Source of the DNA: Micromonospora sp. MA102
GTDB lineage: Bacteria > Actinomycetota > Actinomycetes > Mycobacteriales > Micromonosporaceae
Direction: 5' to 3'
Length of the DNA: 64,000 bases
NCBI RefSeq assembly: GCF_025460765.1
Contig: NZ_JAMWEG010000001.1
Span: 186,001 to 250,000, forward strand
Shown here: piece by piece, positions 16,070-24,365 of the stretch
How the letters are laid out: every line of letters starts with the position of its first letter
How positions within the stretch are numbered: the stretch's first letter is position 1
The notes under the pieces: model-generated
The model's input: the letters and a program-made list of their open reading frames with translations, nothing else
Database searches by the model: none
Told to the model about the DNA's origin: nothing
Made by a program: the position numbers and the translations under genes

Positions 16070-16522
16070 TCAGCAGTCGCAGACGGCGGCGGACCGGGGC
16101 GCGGTCAGCTCGTCCACCCGCCGCCGCACCGTGCCGTTCGGGGTGACCACCGGCAGCCCTTCCCGCGCCCAGTACTCGAAGCCGCCGAGCATCTCCTTCA
16201 CGGGGTGGCCGAGCCGGGCGAACTCCAGCGCGGCCCGGGTGGCGCCGTTGCAGCCCGGCCCCCAGCAGTACGTCACCACGGTCGACCCGGCCGGGACCAG
16301 GTCGGCGGCCCGGTCGGCGATCTGGGCGGTGGGCAGGTGCAGGGCGCCCGGCAGGTGGCCCTGCCGCCAGGCGGCGTCGCCGCGGGAGTCGACCACGACC
16401 AGACCGGGGCTGCCCGCCTCCAGGGCGGCGTGCACGTCGCTGACGTCGGTCTCGAAGCTGAGTCGGGCGTGGAAGTGGGCAACGGCGGCGGCCGGGTCGG
16501 CCGGCGGCACGGAGAAGGTCAT
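16070..16522 (-). CDS. Rhodanese-like domain protein
   Basis: This 150-residue single-domain rhodanese would move sulfane sulfur. VVDSRGDAAWRQGHLPGALHLP is split here as VVDSRGD and GHLPGALHLP, the CH2A-type motif. The active-site loop is TYCWGPGCNGA with the catalytic cysteine. A second cysteine lies five residues later. The C-terminus ends in CDC, which adds a dithiol that is unusual for the family. ATG 16522 is close to a CAGGAT hexamer 6 nt upstream. It is a lone gene with no thiosulfate metabolism neighbours. Confidence 0.88.
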   Translation of the reverse strand: MTFSVPPADPAAAVAHFHARLSFETDVSDVHAALEAGSPGLVVVDSRGDAAWRQGHLPGALHLPTAQIADRAADLVPAGSTVVTYCWGPGCNGATRAALEFARLGHPVKEMLGGFEYWAREGLPVVTPNGTVRRRVDELTAPRSAAVCDC

Positions 16523-16581
16523 GTGCCGATCCTGCGGCCCGCGTGGACACCGGCGGGAGTGGCGTGATCGCCGTCCTTCGC

Positions 16582-16587
16582 TAACAT
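16582..16587 (+). promoter_or_regulatory. -10 hexamer TAACAT, leaderless GlxA-type regulator
   Basis: TAACAT ends 6 nt before ATG 16594. Confidence 0.5.
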
Positions 16588-16593
16588 CCCGCC

Positions 16594-17562
16594 ATGACCC
16601 CCGTGGACCGGACCGTGGCGGTGCTCGCCTACCCGGGGATGTCGGTCTTCGAGACCGGCATCGTGACCGAGGTGTTCGGGCTGCCCCGGCCCGAGCTGGA
16701 GGTCGACTGGTACCGGCTCACCGTCTGCGCCGAGCGCCCGGGCCCGGTGCCGGTCGTCGGCGGGGCCGCCCTGCACACCCCGTACGGCCTGGAGGCCCTC
16801 GCCGGGGCCGGCACGGTGATCCTGCCCGGCGTGCCGGACGTGAGCGCCGACCCGTCGCCGGAGCTGGTGGCCGCGCTGCGCCGGGCGCACCGCCGCGGCG
16901 CCCGACTCATGTCGATCTGCTCCGGCGCCTTCGCCCTGGCCGGCGCCGGCCTGCTCGACGGCCGGCGGGCCACCACCCACTGGCGGTACGCCGACCTGCT
17001 GGCCCGCCGCCACCCGGCCGTCACGGTCGACCCGGACGTGCTCTACCTGGACGACGGCGACATCCTCACCAGCGCGGGCAGCGCCGCCGGGCTGGACCTC
17101 TGCGTGCACGTGGTCCGGCGCGACTTCGGCGCGGCGGTGGCCAACGCGGTGGCCCGCCGCCTGGTGATCCCGCCGCACCGCGACGGCGGGCAGGCCCAGT
17201 TCATCGAGGCGCCGGTGAGCGTGGACCCGGACGACGACCGGATCGCCGCCAGCCTGGCCTGGGCGGTCCGGCATCTGGCCGAGCCGCTGACCGTGGCGGC
17301 GCTGGCCCGGCAGGCGCACCTGTCGACCCGCAGCTACCTGCGGCACTTCGCCCGGGCCACCGGGACCAGCCCGATCCGCTGGCTGATCGACCAGCGGGTG
17401 CGGGCCAGCCTGGCCCTGCTGGAGACCACCGACGCCCCCGTCGCCGAGATCGCGGGGGCGGTGGGCTTCGACAGCCCGGTCACCTACCGGCACCACTTCG
17501 GGCGGGCCATGCGGACGTCGCCGTCGGCGTACCGGCGGGCGTTCCGGGCGGGCGCCGCCTGA
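16594..17562 (+). CDS. GlxA-family transcriptional regulator (DJ-1/PfpI plus AraC HTH)
   Basis: A 322-residue regulator. Residues 1-190 form a DJ-1/PfpI domain with the nucleophile-elbow region RLMSICSGAFALAGAGLLDG. Residues 215-320 form an AraC-type double helix-turn-helix (LTVAALARQAHLSTRSYLRH and VAEIAGAVGFDSPVTYRHHF). Such proteins control amine, amino acid or stress genes, and the DJ-1 domain is thought to sense a small ligand. The ATG fits a leaderless transcript. The 3' end is 2 nt from the convergent ribokinase gene, so its targets are not obvious from position. Confidence 0.9.
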   Translation: MTPVDRTVAVLAYPGMSVFETGIVTEVFGLPRPELEVDWYRLTVCAERPGPVPVVGGAALHTPYGLEALAGAGTVILPGVPDVSADPSPELVAALRRAHRRGARLMSICSGAFALAGAGLLDGRRATTHWRYADLLARRHPAVTVDPDVLYLDDGDILTSAGSAAGLDLCVHVVRRDFGAAVANAVARRLVIPPHRDGGQAQFIEAPVSVDPDDDRIAASLAWAVRHLAEPLTVAALARQAHLSTRSYLRHFARATGTSPIRWLIDQRVRASLALLETTDAPVAEIAGAVGFDSPVTYRHHFGRAMRTSPSAYRRAFRAGAA

Positions 17563-17564
17563 GG

Positions 17565-18464
17565 TCAGACCGGCCGGCTGAACAGCTCGTCGATCTCCGT
17601 CCGGTGGGGCAGCGCCACCGAGGCGCCCAGCTTGCGGACGCAGGCCGCCCCGGCCGCCGCCGCCCAGTGGACAGCCTCGACCAGCTCGCGCCCCTCGCCC
17701 CAGGCCACCGCCAGGGCGGCCGTGAAGGCGTCACCGGCGGCGGTGGAGTCCACCACGTCGACCTTCACGGCCGGCACGTGCACGGCCGGCCGGTCGCGCT
17801 CGACGTACCAGGCACCCGCACCGCCGAGGGTGAGCACCGCCCGGGGCACCAGCTCCAGCAGCGCCCCCGGCTCGTCGCCGCCCCGGCCGGTGAGCGCCTG
17901 CGCCTCGGTCTCGTTGACCACCAGCAGGTCGGTCGCGGCCAGCAGCTCCGCCGGCACCGGCCGCACCGGCGCCGCGTTGAGCACGACCCGGGTGCCCGCC
18001 GACCGGGCCGCCAGCGCCGCCGCGGTCACCGTCTCCACCGGCACCTCCAGCTGCGCGACCAGCACGTCCGCCTCGCGTACGGCGGCCAGCTCGCCCTCGG
18101 TGAGGCCGGTGAACGCGCCGTTGGCGCCGGGGGTGACCAGGATGGCGTGCTCCCCCGCGCCGCCGACCATCACCAGGGCGACGCCGGAGGCGCCGTACAC
18201 CACCCGGAGGTGGCCGGTGTCGACGCCGGCCGCGGTGATCCGCGCCTTGAGGGTGACCCCGAAGGCGTCCGAGCCGATCGCGCCGAGGAACACACAGGAC
18301 GCGCCGGCGCGCACGGCGGCGACGGCCTGGTTGGCGCCCTTGCCGCCGGGCAGCATGACGAAGTCGTCGCCGAGCACCGTCTCCCACGGCCGGGGCAGCG
18401 CCGCGGCGGTGCCGACGAGGTCCATGTTCGCGCTGCCCACCACGGCGATCCGGGTCTGCGGCAC
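17565..18464 (-). CDS. rbsK: Ribokinase (PfkB family)
   Basis: The 299-residue kinase would phosphorylate ribose with ATP. It has the N-terminal GSANMDLVG, the PfkB signature GGKGANQAVAAVRAG, and the C-terminal anion-hole/catalytic motif DSTAAGDAFTAAL with the catalytic aspartate. The usual DTTGAGD is altered to DSTAAGD, a mild substitution that keeps Gly-Asp. No ribose transporter or rbsD is adjacent, so another sugar or nucleoside substrate is possible. GTG 18464 lies 134 nt or less from nothing else on this strand except the ATPase gene upstream; the 20-nt gap to the ABC ATPase stop suggests read-through from it. Confidence 0.85.
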   Translation of the reverse strand: MPQTRIAVVGSANMDLVGTAAALPRPWETVLGDDFVMLPGGKGANQAVAAVRAGASCVFLGAIGSDAFGVTLKARITAAGVDTGHLRVVYGASGVALVMVGGAGEHAILVTPGANGAFTGLTEGELAAVREADVLVAQLEVPVETVTAAALAARSAGTRVVLNAAPVRPVPAELLAATDLLVVNETEAQALTGRGGDEPGALLELVPRAVLTLGGAGAWYVERDRPAVHVPAVKVDVVDSTAAGDAFTAALAVAWGEGRELVEAVHWAAAAGAACVRKLGASVALPHRTEIDELFSRPV

Positions 18465-18484
18465 GGCGTCGGCTCCCGTCCGGC

Positions 18485-19324
18485 TCAGGCGGCGCGCGCG
18501 GTCCAGCGCTCGCCGGCCCGCGCGACGACCAGCGGCAGGCCGAACGTCTTCGACAGGTTGTCGGCGGTGAGCGTCTCGGCGAGCAGGCCCTGCGCCACGA
18601 CGGCACCCTCGCGCAGCAGCAGCGCGTGGGTGAAGCCCGGCGGGATCTCCTCGACGTGGTGGGTGACCAGCACCATGGCCGGGGCGTCCGGGTCGTACGC
18701 CAGCTCGGCGAGGCGGGCCACCAGGTCCTCGCGGCCGCCCAGGTCGAGCCCGGCGGCGGGCTCGTCGAGCAGCAGCAGCTCCGGGTCGGTCATCAGGGCC
18801 CGGGCGATCTGCACCCGCTTGCGCTCGCCCTCGGAGAGCGTGCCGTACGTCCGCTCGGCGAGGTGGGCGACGCCGAGCTGGCCGAGCAGGGCGCGGGCGC
18901 GGGCCTCGTCGGTGCGGTCGTAGCTCTCCCGCCAGCGCCCCACCACCGACCAGGCCGCGGTCACCACGACATCGGTGACCCGCTCGTCGCCGGGGATCCG
19001 CTCGGCGAGCGTGGCGGTGGAGAGGCCGATCCGGGTCCGCAGCTCGTTGACGTCGGTGCGGCCGATCCGCTCGCCGAGCACGTGTGCCGTGCCGGTGGTG
19101 GGGTGCAGCCGGCCGGCGGCGAGGTTGAGCAGGGTGGTCTTGCCGGCGCCGTTCGGGCCGAGCACCACCCAGCGTTCGTCCAGCTCGACCTGCCAGTCGA
19201 CGTCCTGCACCAGCGTGCTGCCGGAGCGCCGGACGCCGACACCGTCGAGGCTGACCACCAGATCCGCGTCCACGGGTGCGGGGGCGGGGGCGCCGGCGGC
19301 GCCGGGGATCAGGTCACCAGTCAC
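18485..19324 (-). CDS. ABC transporter ATP-binding protein, stand-alone
   Basis: The 279-residue ATPase has Walker A GPNGAGKTT, Q-loop region RIGLSTATLAERIPGDERV, signature TLSEGERKRVQIARAL, Walker B LLLLDEPAAGLD and the H-loop VTHHVEEIPPGF. It resembles the ModF/YlmA-type ATPases that lack a cognate permease gene. I chose GTG 19324 since a TTGGAT hexamer lies 6 nt upstream; ATG 19381 in frame would add a Pro/Ala-rich stretch and would overlap the divergent promoter. The ribokinase follows after 20 nt on the same strand. A second ABC operon starts divergently about 60 nt away. Confidence 0.85.
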   Translation of the reverse strand: MTGDLIPGAAGAPAPAPVDADLVVSLDGVGVRRSGSTLVQDVDWQVELDERWVVLGPNGAGKTTLLNLAAGRLHPTTGTAHVLGERIGRTDVNELRTRIGLSTATLAERIPGDERVTDVVVTAAWSVVGRWRESYDRTDEARARALLGQLGVAHLAERTYGTLSEGERKRVQIARALMTDPELLLLDEPAAGLDLGGREDLVARLAELAYDPDAPAMVLVTHHVEEIPPGFTHALLLREGAVVAQGLLAETLTADNLSKTFGLPLVVARAGERWTARAA

Positions 19325-19380
19325 CGGTCCATCCAACCACGCAGCCGGCACGGTGCCCCCCACGGGCGGCGTCGCGGCCA

Positions 19381-19386
19381 TAGGGT
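19381..19386 (+). promoter_or_regulatory. -10 hexamer TAGGGT before the ABC-operon leader ORF
   Basis: TAGGGT ends 8 nt before GTG 19395 of a short ORF whose stop overlaps the ABC ATPase start. Confidence 0.4.
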
Positions 19387-19394
19387 GGGGCGCC

Positions 19395-19460
19395 GTGTCG
19401 TTGGTCACCAATCCGGGAGGACGCCTCATGCCCAACCGCTGCCGGGAGGCGTGCGGATGA
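19395..19460 (+). CDS. Putative 21-residue leader peptide coupled to the ABC exporter operon
   Basis: A short ORF starts at GTG 19395 with no ribosome binding site but a TAGGGT hexamer 8 nt upstream, and encodes MSLVTNPGGRLMPNRCREACG. Its stop overlaps ATG 19457 of the ABC ATPase as ATGA. An internal ATG at 19428 has its own GGGAGG 8 nt upstream and would give a 10-residue peptide ending in the same CREACG. A second GGGAGG precedes the ATPase. Two cysteine codons near the end suggest a possible cysteine-sensing attenuator, but that is only inference. Translation is not proven. Confidence 0.4.
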   Translation: MSLVTNPGGRLMPNRCREACG

Positions 19461-20461
19461 GCGCGGTCATCGAGATCGCCGGTCTCCGCAAGACGTTCCA
19501 CACCCTGCGTCACGGGCGCCGGATCGCGGTCGACGGGTTCGACCTGCTGGTCGAGACCGGTCAGGTGCACGGCTTCCTCGGCCCGAACGGCTCGGGGAAG
19601 ACCACCACGCTGCGCGCCCTGCTCGGGCTGGTCCGGGCCGACGCGGGCCGGATGCGGGTGCTCGGGGCCGAGTCGCCGGAGCGGCTGGCCGAGGTGGCCG
19701 GGCGGGTCGGCGCGATCGTGGAGAGCCCGCAGTTCTTCGGCAACTTCACCGCACACAAGACGCTGCGGCTGCTGGCCCTGGCCGGTGGCGTGCCCACCGC
19801 CCGGGTCGACGAGGTGCTGGAGCAGGTGGGCCTGCGGGACCGGGGCGACGAGCGGGTCAAGGGCTACTCGCTGGGCATGAAGCAGCGACTCGCGGTCGCC
19901 TCGGCGCTGCTCAAGGACCCGGAGCTGCTGATCCTGGACGAGCCGGCGAACGGCCTGGACCCGGCCGGCATCCGGGAGATGCGGGATCTCACCCGGTCGC
20001 TGGCCGCGGCCGGGGTGACCGTGCTGCTCTCCAGCCACATCCTGGCCGAGATCCAGCTCATCTGCGACCACGTGACGATCATCAGCCGGGGCCGGCGGGT
20101 CGCGTACGGGCCGGTGGCGGATGTGCTGGCCGGCTTCGACCAGCACCAGTGGCAGGTCCGGGTGGCCGAGCCCGAGCGGGCCGCGGAGCTGCTCGGCCGC
20201 GCCGGCATGGTGGTGACCGCCAGTCCCGACCACCTGGTGGTGACCGGGGTCGTCGACCCCGAGCTGATCAGCCGCACGCTGGGCGAGCAGGGCCTCTGGG
20301 TGCGCGAGCTGATCCCGCTCCGGCCCGACCTGGAGAGCGTCTTCCTGGAGCTGACCGGCGACCACCCGCATCCGGCGCTGCCCCGCCAGGTGGACGGCGC
20401 ACCGCCGAACGACGGCGTGATCGACCTGGACGTCCGGGAGAGCCGGGAGGTGGACGCGTGA
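19457..20461 (+). CDS. ABC transporter ATP-binding protein (drug/antibiotic exporter type)
   Basis: The 334-residue ATPase has Walker A GPNGSGKTTT, signature YSLGMKQRLAVASALL, Walker B LLILDEPANGLDPAG and H-loop LLSSHILAE. The C-terminal 100 residues form the extra domain typical of DrrA/CcmA-type exporters (QWQVRVAEPERAAELLGRAG). ATG 19457 has GGGAGG 7 nt upstream and overlaps the stop of a small leader ORF. The stop overlaps the permease gene by GTGA. Function is export of an unknown substrate, possibly a lipid, peptide or drug. Confidence 0.9.
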   Translation: MSAVIEIAGLRKTFHTLRHGRRIAVDGFDLLVETGQVHGFLGPNGSGKTTTLRALLGLVRADAGRMRVLGAESPERLAEVAGRVGAIVESPQFFGNFTAHKTLRLLALAGGVPTARVDEVLEQVGLRDRGDERVKGYSLGMKQRLAVASALLKDPELLILDEPANGLDPAGIREMRDLTRSLAAAGVTVLLSSHILAEIQLICDHVTIISRGRRVAYGPVADVLAGFDQHQWQVRVAEPERAAELLGRAGMVVTASPDHLVVTGVVDPELISRTLGEQGLWVRELIPLRPDLESVFLELTGDHPHPALPRQVDGAPPNDGVIDLDVRESREVDA

Positions 20462-21468
20462 ACCTGGTCCGTGCCGAGCTGGAGCGGCTGGCCGCCCGCC
20501 GTTTCGTCCAGCTCATGATGCTGCTGCTGGTGGCCGCCTTCGCGGTGACCCTGGCGACCACGCTGGCCGGCTCGCACCGGCCCACCCCGGTGGAGCTGGG
20601 CCGGGCCCAGGCGCAGGCCGCCGAGGAGGTGCGCAACATGGAGTTGGCGCACGACCGCTGCCTGCGGATCAAGGCGGGCACCGTGACGCCGGACGAGAAC
20701 GACTACCTGCCGCGGGACTGCGCCCAGATCGACCCGGCCCGCATGGAGAAGCTGCCGGCCGCGTCCGACTATCTGACCGGGGTGTTCGTCTTCGCCAACG
20801 AGGCCCAACCGCTGCTCTACTTCCTGATCGCGTTCCTGGCGATGTTCGGGTTCCTGGTGGGCGCCTCCTACATCGGCGCCGACCTGAACTCGGGTGGCGT
20901 GGTCAACCTGCTGCTCTGGCGGCCGCGCCGGCTCGTGGTGCTCGGCGCGAAGCTGGGCACGCTGCTCGGCGGGCTGCTCGGGCTCTCCGCGCTGGCCTCG
21001 GTGGCGTACCTGGGGGTGTTCTGGCTGATCGGCGAGGCCTCCGGGCTGGCCGGCCGGCTGAGCGGCGAGTTCTGGTCGTCGCTCGCCGCGGTCTGGGTGC
21101 GCGGCCTGGTGCTGGTGCTGCTCGCCGCGGCGCTCGGGTTCGCCGTGGCCACGCTCGGCCGGCACACCTCGGCGGCGCTCGGCACGGTGGCCGCCTACCT
21201 GGTGGTGTGGGAGCTGGGCGCGCGACTGGTGTTCCAGATCCTGTCGGTGACCCGCCCGGACCGGTTCATGCTCTCCAGCTACCTGGCGGCGTGGCTCAGC
21301 GGCGAGGCCCACTTCTGGGACGCCAGCGCCTGCGACTACAGCACCGGCGGCTTCTGCGAAAGCTCCTACACGGTGGGCTGGGCGCCGGGGCTGGTGGTCC
21401 TGCTCGGCTTGACCGCCGCCCTGACCGTGGCGGCCTTCTCGGTGTTCCGCCGCCGGGACCTGATCTGA
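20458..21468 (+). CDS. ABC-2 type permease partner
   Basis: The 336-residue membrane protein begins NLVRAELERLAARRFVQLM, typical of ABC-2 subunits, with one N-terminal helix, an extracytoplasmic loop of about 100 residues, and five further helices. The loop has cysteines in DRCLRI and PRDCAQ, and a later one has ACDYSTGGFCESSY, so disulfides are likely outside the cell. GTG 20458 overlaps the stop of the ATPase. The pair would make a complete exporter. A strong palindromic terminator follows 5 nt after the stop. Confidence 0.88.
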   Translation: MNLVRAELERLAARRFVQLMMLLLVAAFAVTLATTLAGSHRPTPVELGRAQAQAAEEVRNMELAHDRCLRIKAGTVTPDENDYLPRDCAQIDPARMEKLPAASDYLTGVFVFANEAQPLLYFLIAFLAMFGFLVGASYIGADLNSGGVVNLLLWRPRRLVVLGAKLGTLLGGLLGLSALASVAYLGVFWLIGEASGLAGRLSGEFWSSLAAVWVRGLVLVLLAAALGFAVATLGRHTSAALGTVAAYLVVWELGARLVFQILSVTRPDRFMLSSYLAAWLSGEAHFWDASACDYSTGGFCESSYTVGWAPGLVVLLGLTAALTVAAFSVFRRRDLI

Positions 21469-21473
21469 GGGGC

Positions 21474-21507
21474 GCCGGTGCGGTCCCGGATCCGGGACCG
21501 CACCGGC
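21474..21507 (+). terminator. Terminator of the ABC exporter operon
   Basis: A continuous 34-bp palindrome, arms 21474-21490 and 21491-21507, centred on GGATCC. It would fold as a 14-bp stem with a 6-nt loop just after the permease stop. Confidence 0.75.
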
Positions 21508-21580
21508 AACTCCTTGCAGAGATTCGCCACCTGGTGAAGAATTCCTTCACATGGTGGCACCGGTGGCGGCGGGCCGGCGG

Positions 21581-22756
21581 TCAGCCGACCGTCGAGCCGA
21601 ACACCTCGTCGCGCACGGCGTCCAGGGCGGTGCGCAGCGCCCCGCGCAGGATCGGCTCCTCGGTCAGCCCGGTGCTCACCACCCGCGGCCGGACCAGGGT
21701 GATCGCGGCGACCTCGTGCTGCACCCGCTCGGCCAGCGCCGCCCCGCCGGCCCGCCCCACCTCGCCGGCCAGCACCACCAGCGGCGGGTCGAGCACCACG
21801 CAGGTGCTCGCCACCCCGAGCGCCAGCCGGCGCGCCAACTCGTCCAGCAACGGGCCGCCCGCCGGGCCGGCCTCGATCGCCGCACGCACCGCGCCGGCCG
21901 CGCCGGCCGCCGCGAACCCGTGCTCCGCGGCCACGGCACGGACCGCGTCGGCCCCGGCGAGCTGCTGGAACGCCGGCTTGGCCCGCTTCGACACGTCCCG
22001 CGGGATGGGCACGCCGGGCACCGGCAGGTAGCCGATCTCGCCGGCCGCGCCGCTGCTGCCGTGGTGCAGCCGCCCGCCCAGCATGATCGCCAGGCCGACG
22101 CCGGCATCCACCCAGACCAGCACGAAGTCCGCCGTCCCCTGCGCCGCGCCGGACTGCGCCTCGGCCACGGCGGCCAGGTTCACGTCGTTCTCGAAGACCA
22201 CCGGGGTGTGCAGGTCCTCGCGGAGCGCGGCGAGCAGGCCGCTGTGCCAGCGCGGCAGGTTGAACGCGAAGGTGATGTCGCCGGTGCCCGGGTCCACCAG
22301 ACCCGGGGTGCCGAGGACGATCCGCCGCACGCTGGACAGCTCGGCGCCGGCGCTGCTGGCCGCCTGGACCACCGCGTTGTGCACCACGCCCACCGGGTCG
22401 TCGGTGTCCTTCGTGGACTGCTCGACCCGGCCGACCACCGCACCGGTGATGTCGGCGCAGGCGGCCACCACCCGCTCGGCGCCGACGTCGACACCCACCA
22501 CGTACGCGCTGCCCGGCCGGACCGCGTAGAGCTGGGCGTTCGGGCCCCGCCCGCCGGCCTGCTCGCCGACCCGGGCGACCAGGCCGCGCTCCTCCAGCCG
22601 TTCGACCAGCTGCGACGCGGTGACCTTGGAAAGCCCGGTCAGCTCCCCGATCCGCGCCCGGGTCAGCGGCCCCTGTTCGAGGAGCAGCTCCAGCGCCGCG
22701 CGGTCGTTGAGCGCCCGCAACAGTCGGGGGGTGCCGGGCAGCCGGGTCGCACTCAT
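21581..22756 (-). CDS. ROK-family transcriptional repressor
   Basis: A 391-residue regulator with an N-terminal winged helix-turn-helix (LTRARIGELTGLSKVTASQL) and a ROK sugar-binding domain (VVGVDVGAERVVA, GTPGLVDPGTGDI, FENDVNLAAVAEA). The ROK zinc motif region is altered: the usual CxCGxxGC block is not recognisable, and instead the sequence reads GYLPVPGVPIPRDVSKRAK, so this member may lack the structural zinc. It diverges from a family 3 N-acetylhexosaminidase gene. The intergenic space contains a ROK-type operator. Repression relieved by a GlcNAc- or muropeptide-derived sugar is the natural hypothesis. ATG 22756 has GAGGACG upstream. Confidence 0.88.
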   Translation of the reverse strand: MSATRLPGTPRLLRALNDRAALELLLEQGPLTRARIGELTGLSKVTASQLVERLEERGLVARVGEQAGGRGPNAQLYAVRPGSAYVVGVDVGAERVVAACADITGAVVGRVEQSTKDTDDPVGVVHNAVVQAASSAGAELSSVRRIVLGTPGLVDPGTGDITFAFNLPRWHSGLLAALREDLHTPVVFENDVNLAAVAEAQSGAAQGTADFVLVWVDAGVGLAIMLGGRLHHGSSGAAGEIGYLPVPGVPIPRDVSKRAKPAFQQLAGADAVRAVAAEHGFAAAGAAGAVRAAIEAGPAGGPLLDELARRLALGVASTCVVLDPPLVVLAGEVGRAGGAALAERVQHEVAAITLVRPRVVSTGLTEEPILRGALRTALDAVRDEVFGSTVG

Positions 22757-22774
22757 GCCACGTCCTCAATTTTC

Positions 22775-22789
22775 AGTAAGGTTTCTAAC
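22775..22789. promoter_or_regulatory. Candidate ROK operator AGTAAGGTTTCTAAC
   Basis: The 15-bp site is an imperfect inverted repeat resembling the TTAG-N-AAA / TTT-N-CTAA operators described for actinobacterial ROK repressors of amino-sugar genes. It sits between the divergent repressor and nagZ-like genes and falls in an AT-rich patch that stands out locally. Confidence 0.5.
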
Positions 22790-22876
22790 CACAAACGCCT
22801 GCCGAGGGTGTCCGTTAGCGTATCGGCCACCCCGATCCGGGGCCGTCGGACGACCCGGCAGGGAAAGGGGATACTC

Positions 22877-24328
22877 GTGGGGTTGGATCAAGGACTCCGT
22901 CGGCTCGCGCTGGGCACCCTGCTGGCGGCGTACCCCGGCCCGGTCCCGCCCGACTGGGCGGTCGACCTGCTCGCCGACGGGCTCGCCGGGCACACCCTGT
23001 TCGGCACCAACATCCACGACCCGGCCCAGGTGGCGGCGACCACCGCGGCGCTGCGCGCCGGCCGCCCGGACGTGCTCATCGCGATCGACGAGGAGGGCGG
23101 GGACGTCACCCGGCTGGCCCACGCCACCGGCAGCCCGTACCCGGGCAACGCCGCCCTCGGCGCGGTCGACGACCCGACCCTGACCCGCCAGGTGTACGCG
23201 GCCATCGGCGCGGAGCTGGCCGCCCTCGGCATCAACCTGGACCTCGCCCCGACCGTCGACGTGAACACCGCCGACGAGAACCCGGTGATCGGCACCCGCT
23301 CGTTCGGCGCCGACCCGGTCCGGGTGGCCGTCCACTCGGCCGCCGCGGTCGTCGGCCTCCAGTCCGTCGGGGTGGCGGCCTGCGCCAAGCACTTCCCCGG
23401 GCACGGCGCGACGGTCGCCGACTCCCACCACGAGCTGCCGACCGTCGACGTGCCGCCCGCCGTGCTGCGCGAGCGGGACCTGCCGCCGTTCGCCGCGGTG
23501 GTCGACGCCGGGGTACGCACCGTCATGACCGCGCACATCCGGGTGCCCGCGCTCACCGGCGACGGTCCGGCCACGTTCAGCCGGGCGGTCCTGGTCGACC
23601 TGCTGCGCACCGAGTACGGCTTCACCGGCGCGGTGATCACCGACGCGCTGGAGATGAAGGGCGCGGCGCTGGCCGCCGGCGGGGTGGGGCCGGCCGCGGT
23701 CCGCGCCCTGGCCGCCGGGGCGGACCTGCTCTGCATCGGCGCGAAGGTCGACGCCGGCCTGGTGGAGCACGTCGTCGAGGAGATCGTCGCCGCGCTCGCC
23801 GACGGCCGGCTGGACCGGGCCCGCGTCGAGGAGGCCGCCGGCCGGGCCGCCGAGCTGGCCGCCTGGACCGGCGCGGCCGGCGCCGCGGCGGAGACCCCGG
23901 ACGGCCTCGGCTACGCCGCCGCCCTGCGCGCGGTGCGGGTCGAGGGCGACGTGACCGGCCTGACCGCGCCGCTCGTGGTGCAGGTGCACGCCACCTCCAC
24001 GATCGCCGAGGGGCGGGTCCCGTGGGGGCTGGGCCCGCACCTGGCCGGTGCGGAGGTGGTCCGCGCGGTGGCCGGCGAGACCGACCCGGACGAGCTGCGC
24101 GCTCTCGCCGGGGACCGGCCCGTCGTGCTGGTCGGCCGCCACCTGCACCGGCTGCCCGGTGCGCGGGAACTGGTCGACGCGCTGGCCGCCACGCACCAGG
24201 TGACGGTGGTGGAGATGGGCTGGCCGGGCGGCTGGCGGCCGGCCGGCGCGCGGGCCTTCGTGACCACGTACGGCGCCAGCCACGCCAACGGCCGCGCGGC
24301 GGCACAGGTGCTCGGCCTGGCCGGCTGA
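22877..24328 (+). CDS. nagZ: Glycoside hydrolase family 3 beta-N-acetylhexosaminidase
   Basis: The 483-residue enzyme would release N-acetylglucosamine from muropeptides or chito-oligosaccharides. NagZ-type motifs are present: IDEEGGDVTRL, the KHFPGHGATVADSHHELP block with the His-Asp dyad acting as general acid, and the nucleophile aspartate in VITDALEMKG. A C-terminal domain of about 150 residues is present, as in longer actinobacterial family members. There is no signal peptide, so it acts in the cytoplasm. GTG 22877 has an AAAGGGG ribosome binding site 8 nt upstream; the frame is open further upstream but that part crosses the operator region. Divergent from a ROK repressor. Confidence 0.92.
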   Translation: MGLDQGLRRLALGTLLAAYPGPVPPDWAVDLLADGLAGHTLFGTNIHDPAQVAATTAALRAGRPDVLIAIDEEGGDVTRLAHATGSPYPGNAALGAVDDPTLTRQVYAAIGAELAALGINLDLAPTVDVNTADENPVIGTRSFGADPVRVAVHSAAAVVGLQSVGVAACAKHFPGHGATVADSHHELPTVDVPPAVLRERDLPPFAAVVDAGVRTVMTAHIRVPALTGDGPATFSRAVLVDLLRTEYGFTGAVITDALEMKGAALAAGGVGPAAVRALAAGADLLCIGAKVDAGLVEHVVEEIVAALADGRLDRARVEEAAGRAAELAAWTGAAGAAAETPDGLGYAAALRAVRVEGDVTGLTAPLVVQVHATSTIAEGRVPWGLGPHLAGAEVVRAVAGETDPDELRALAGDRPVVLVGRHLHRLPGARELVDALAATHQVTVVEMGWPGGWRPAGARAFVTTYGASHANGRAAAQVLGLAG

Positions 24329-24365
24329 AGGTCTGCGCGGCCCGCTTTCGGGGTACACCACCCCG

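Noticed and set aside
16131..18923. A 930-codon open reading frame on the plus strand
   Set aside because: It runs across the rhodanese, GlxA-type regulator, ribokinase and ABC ATPase genes in other frames and contains no domain.
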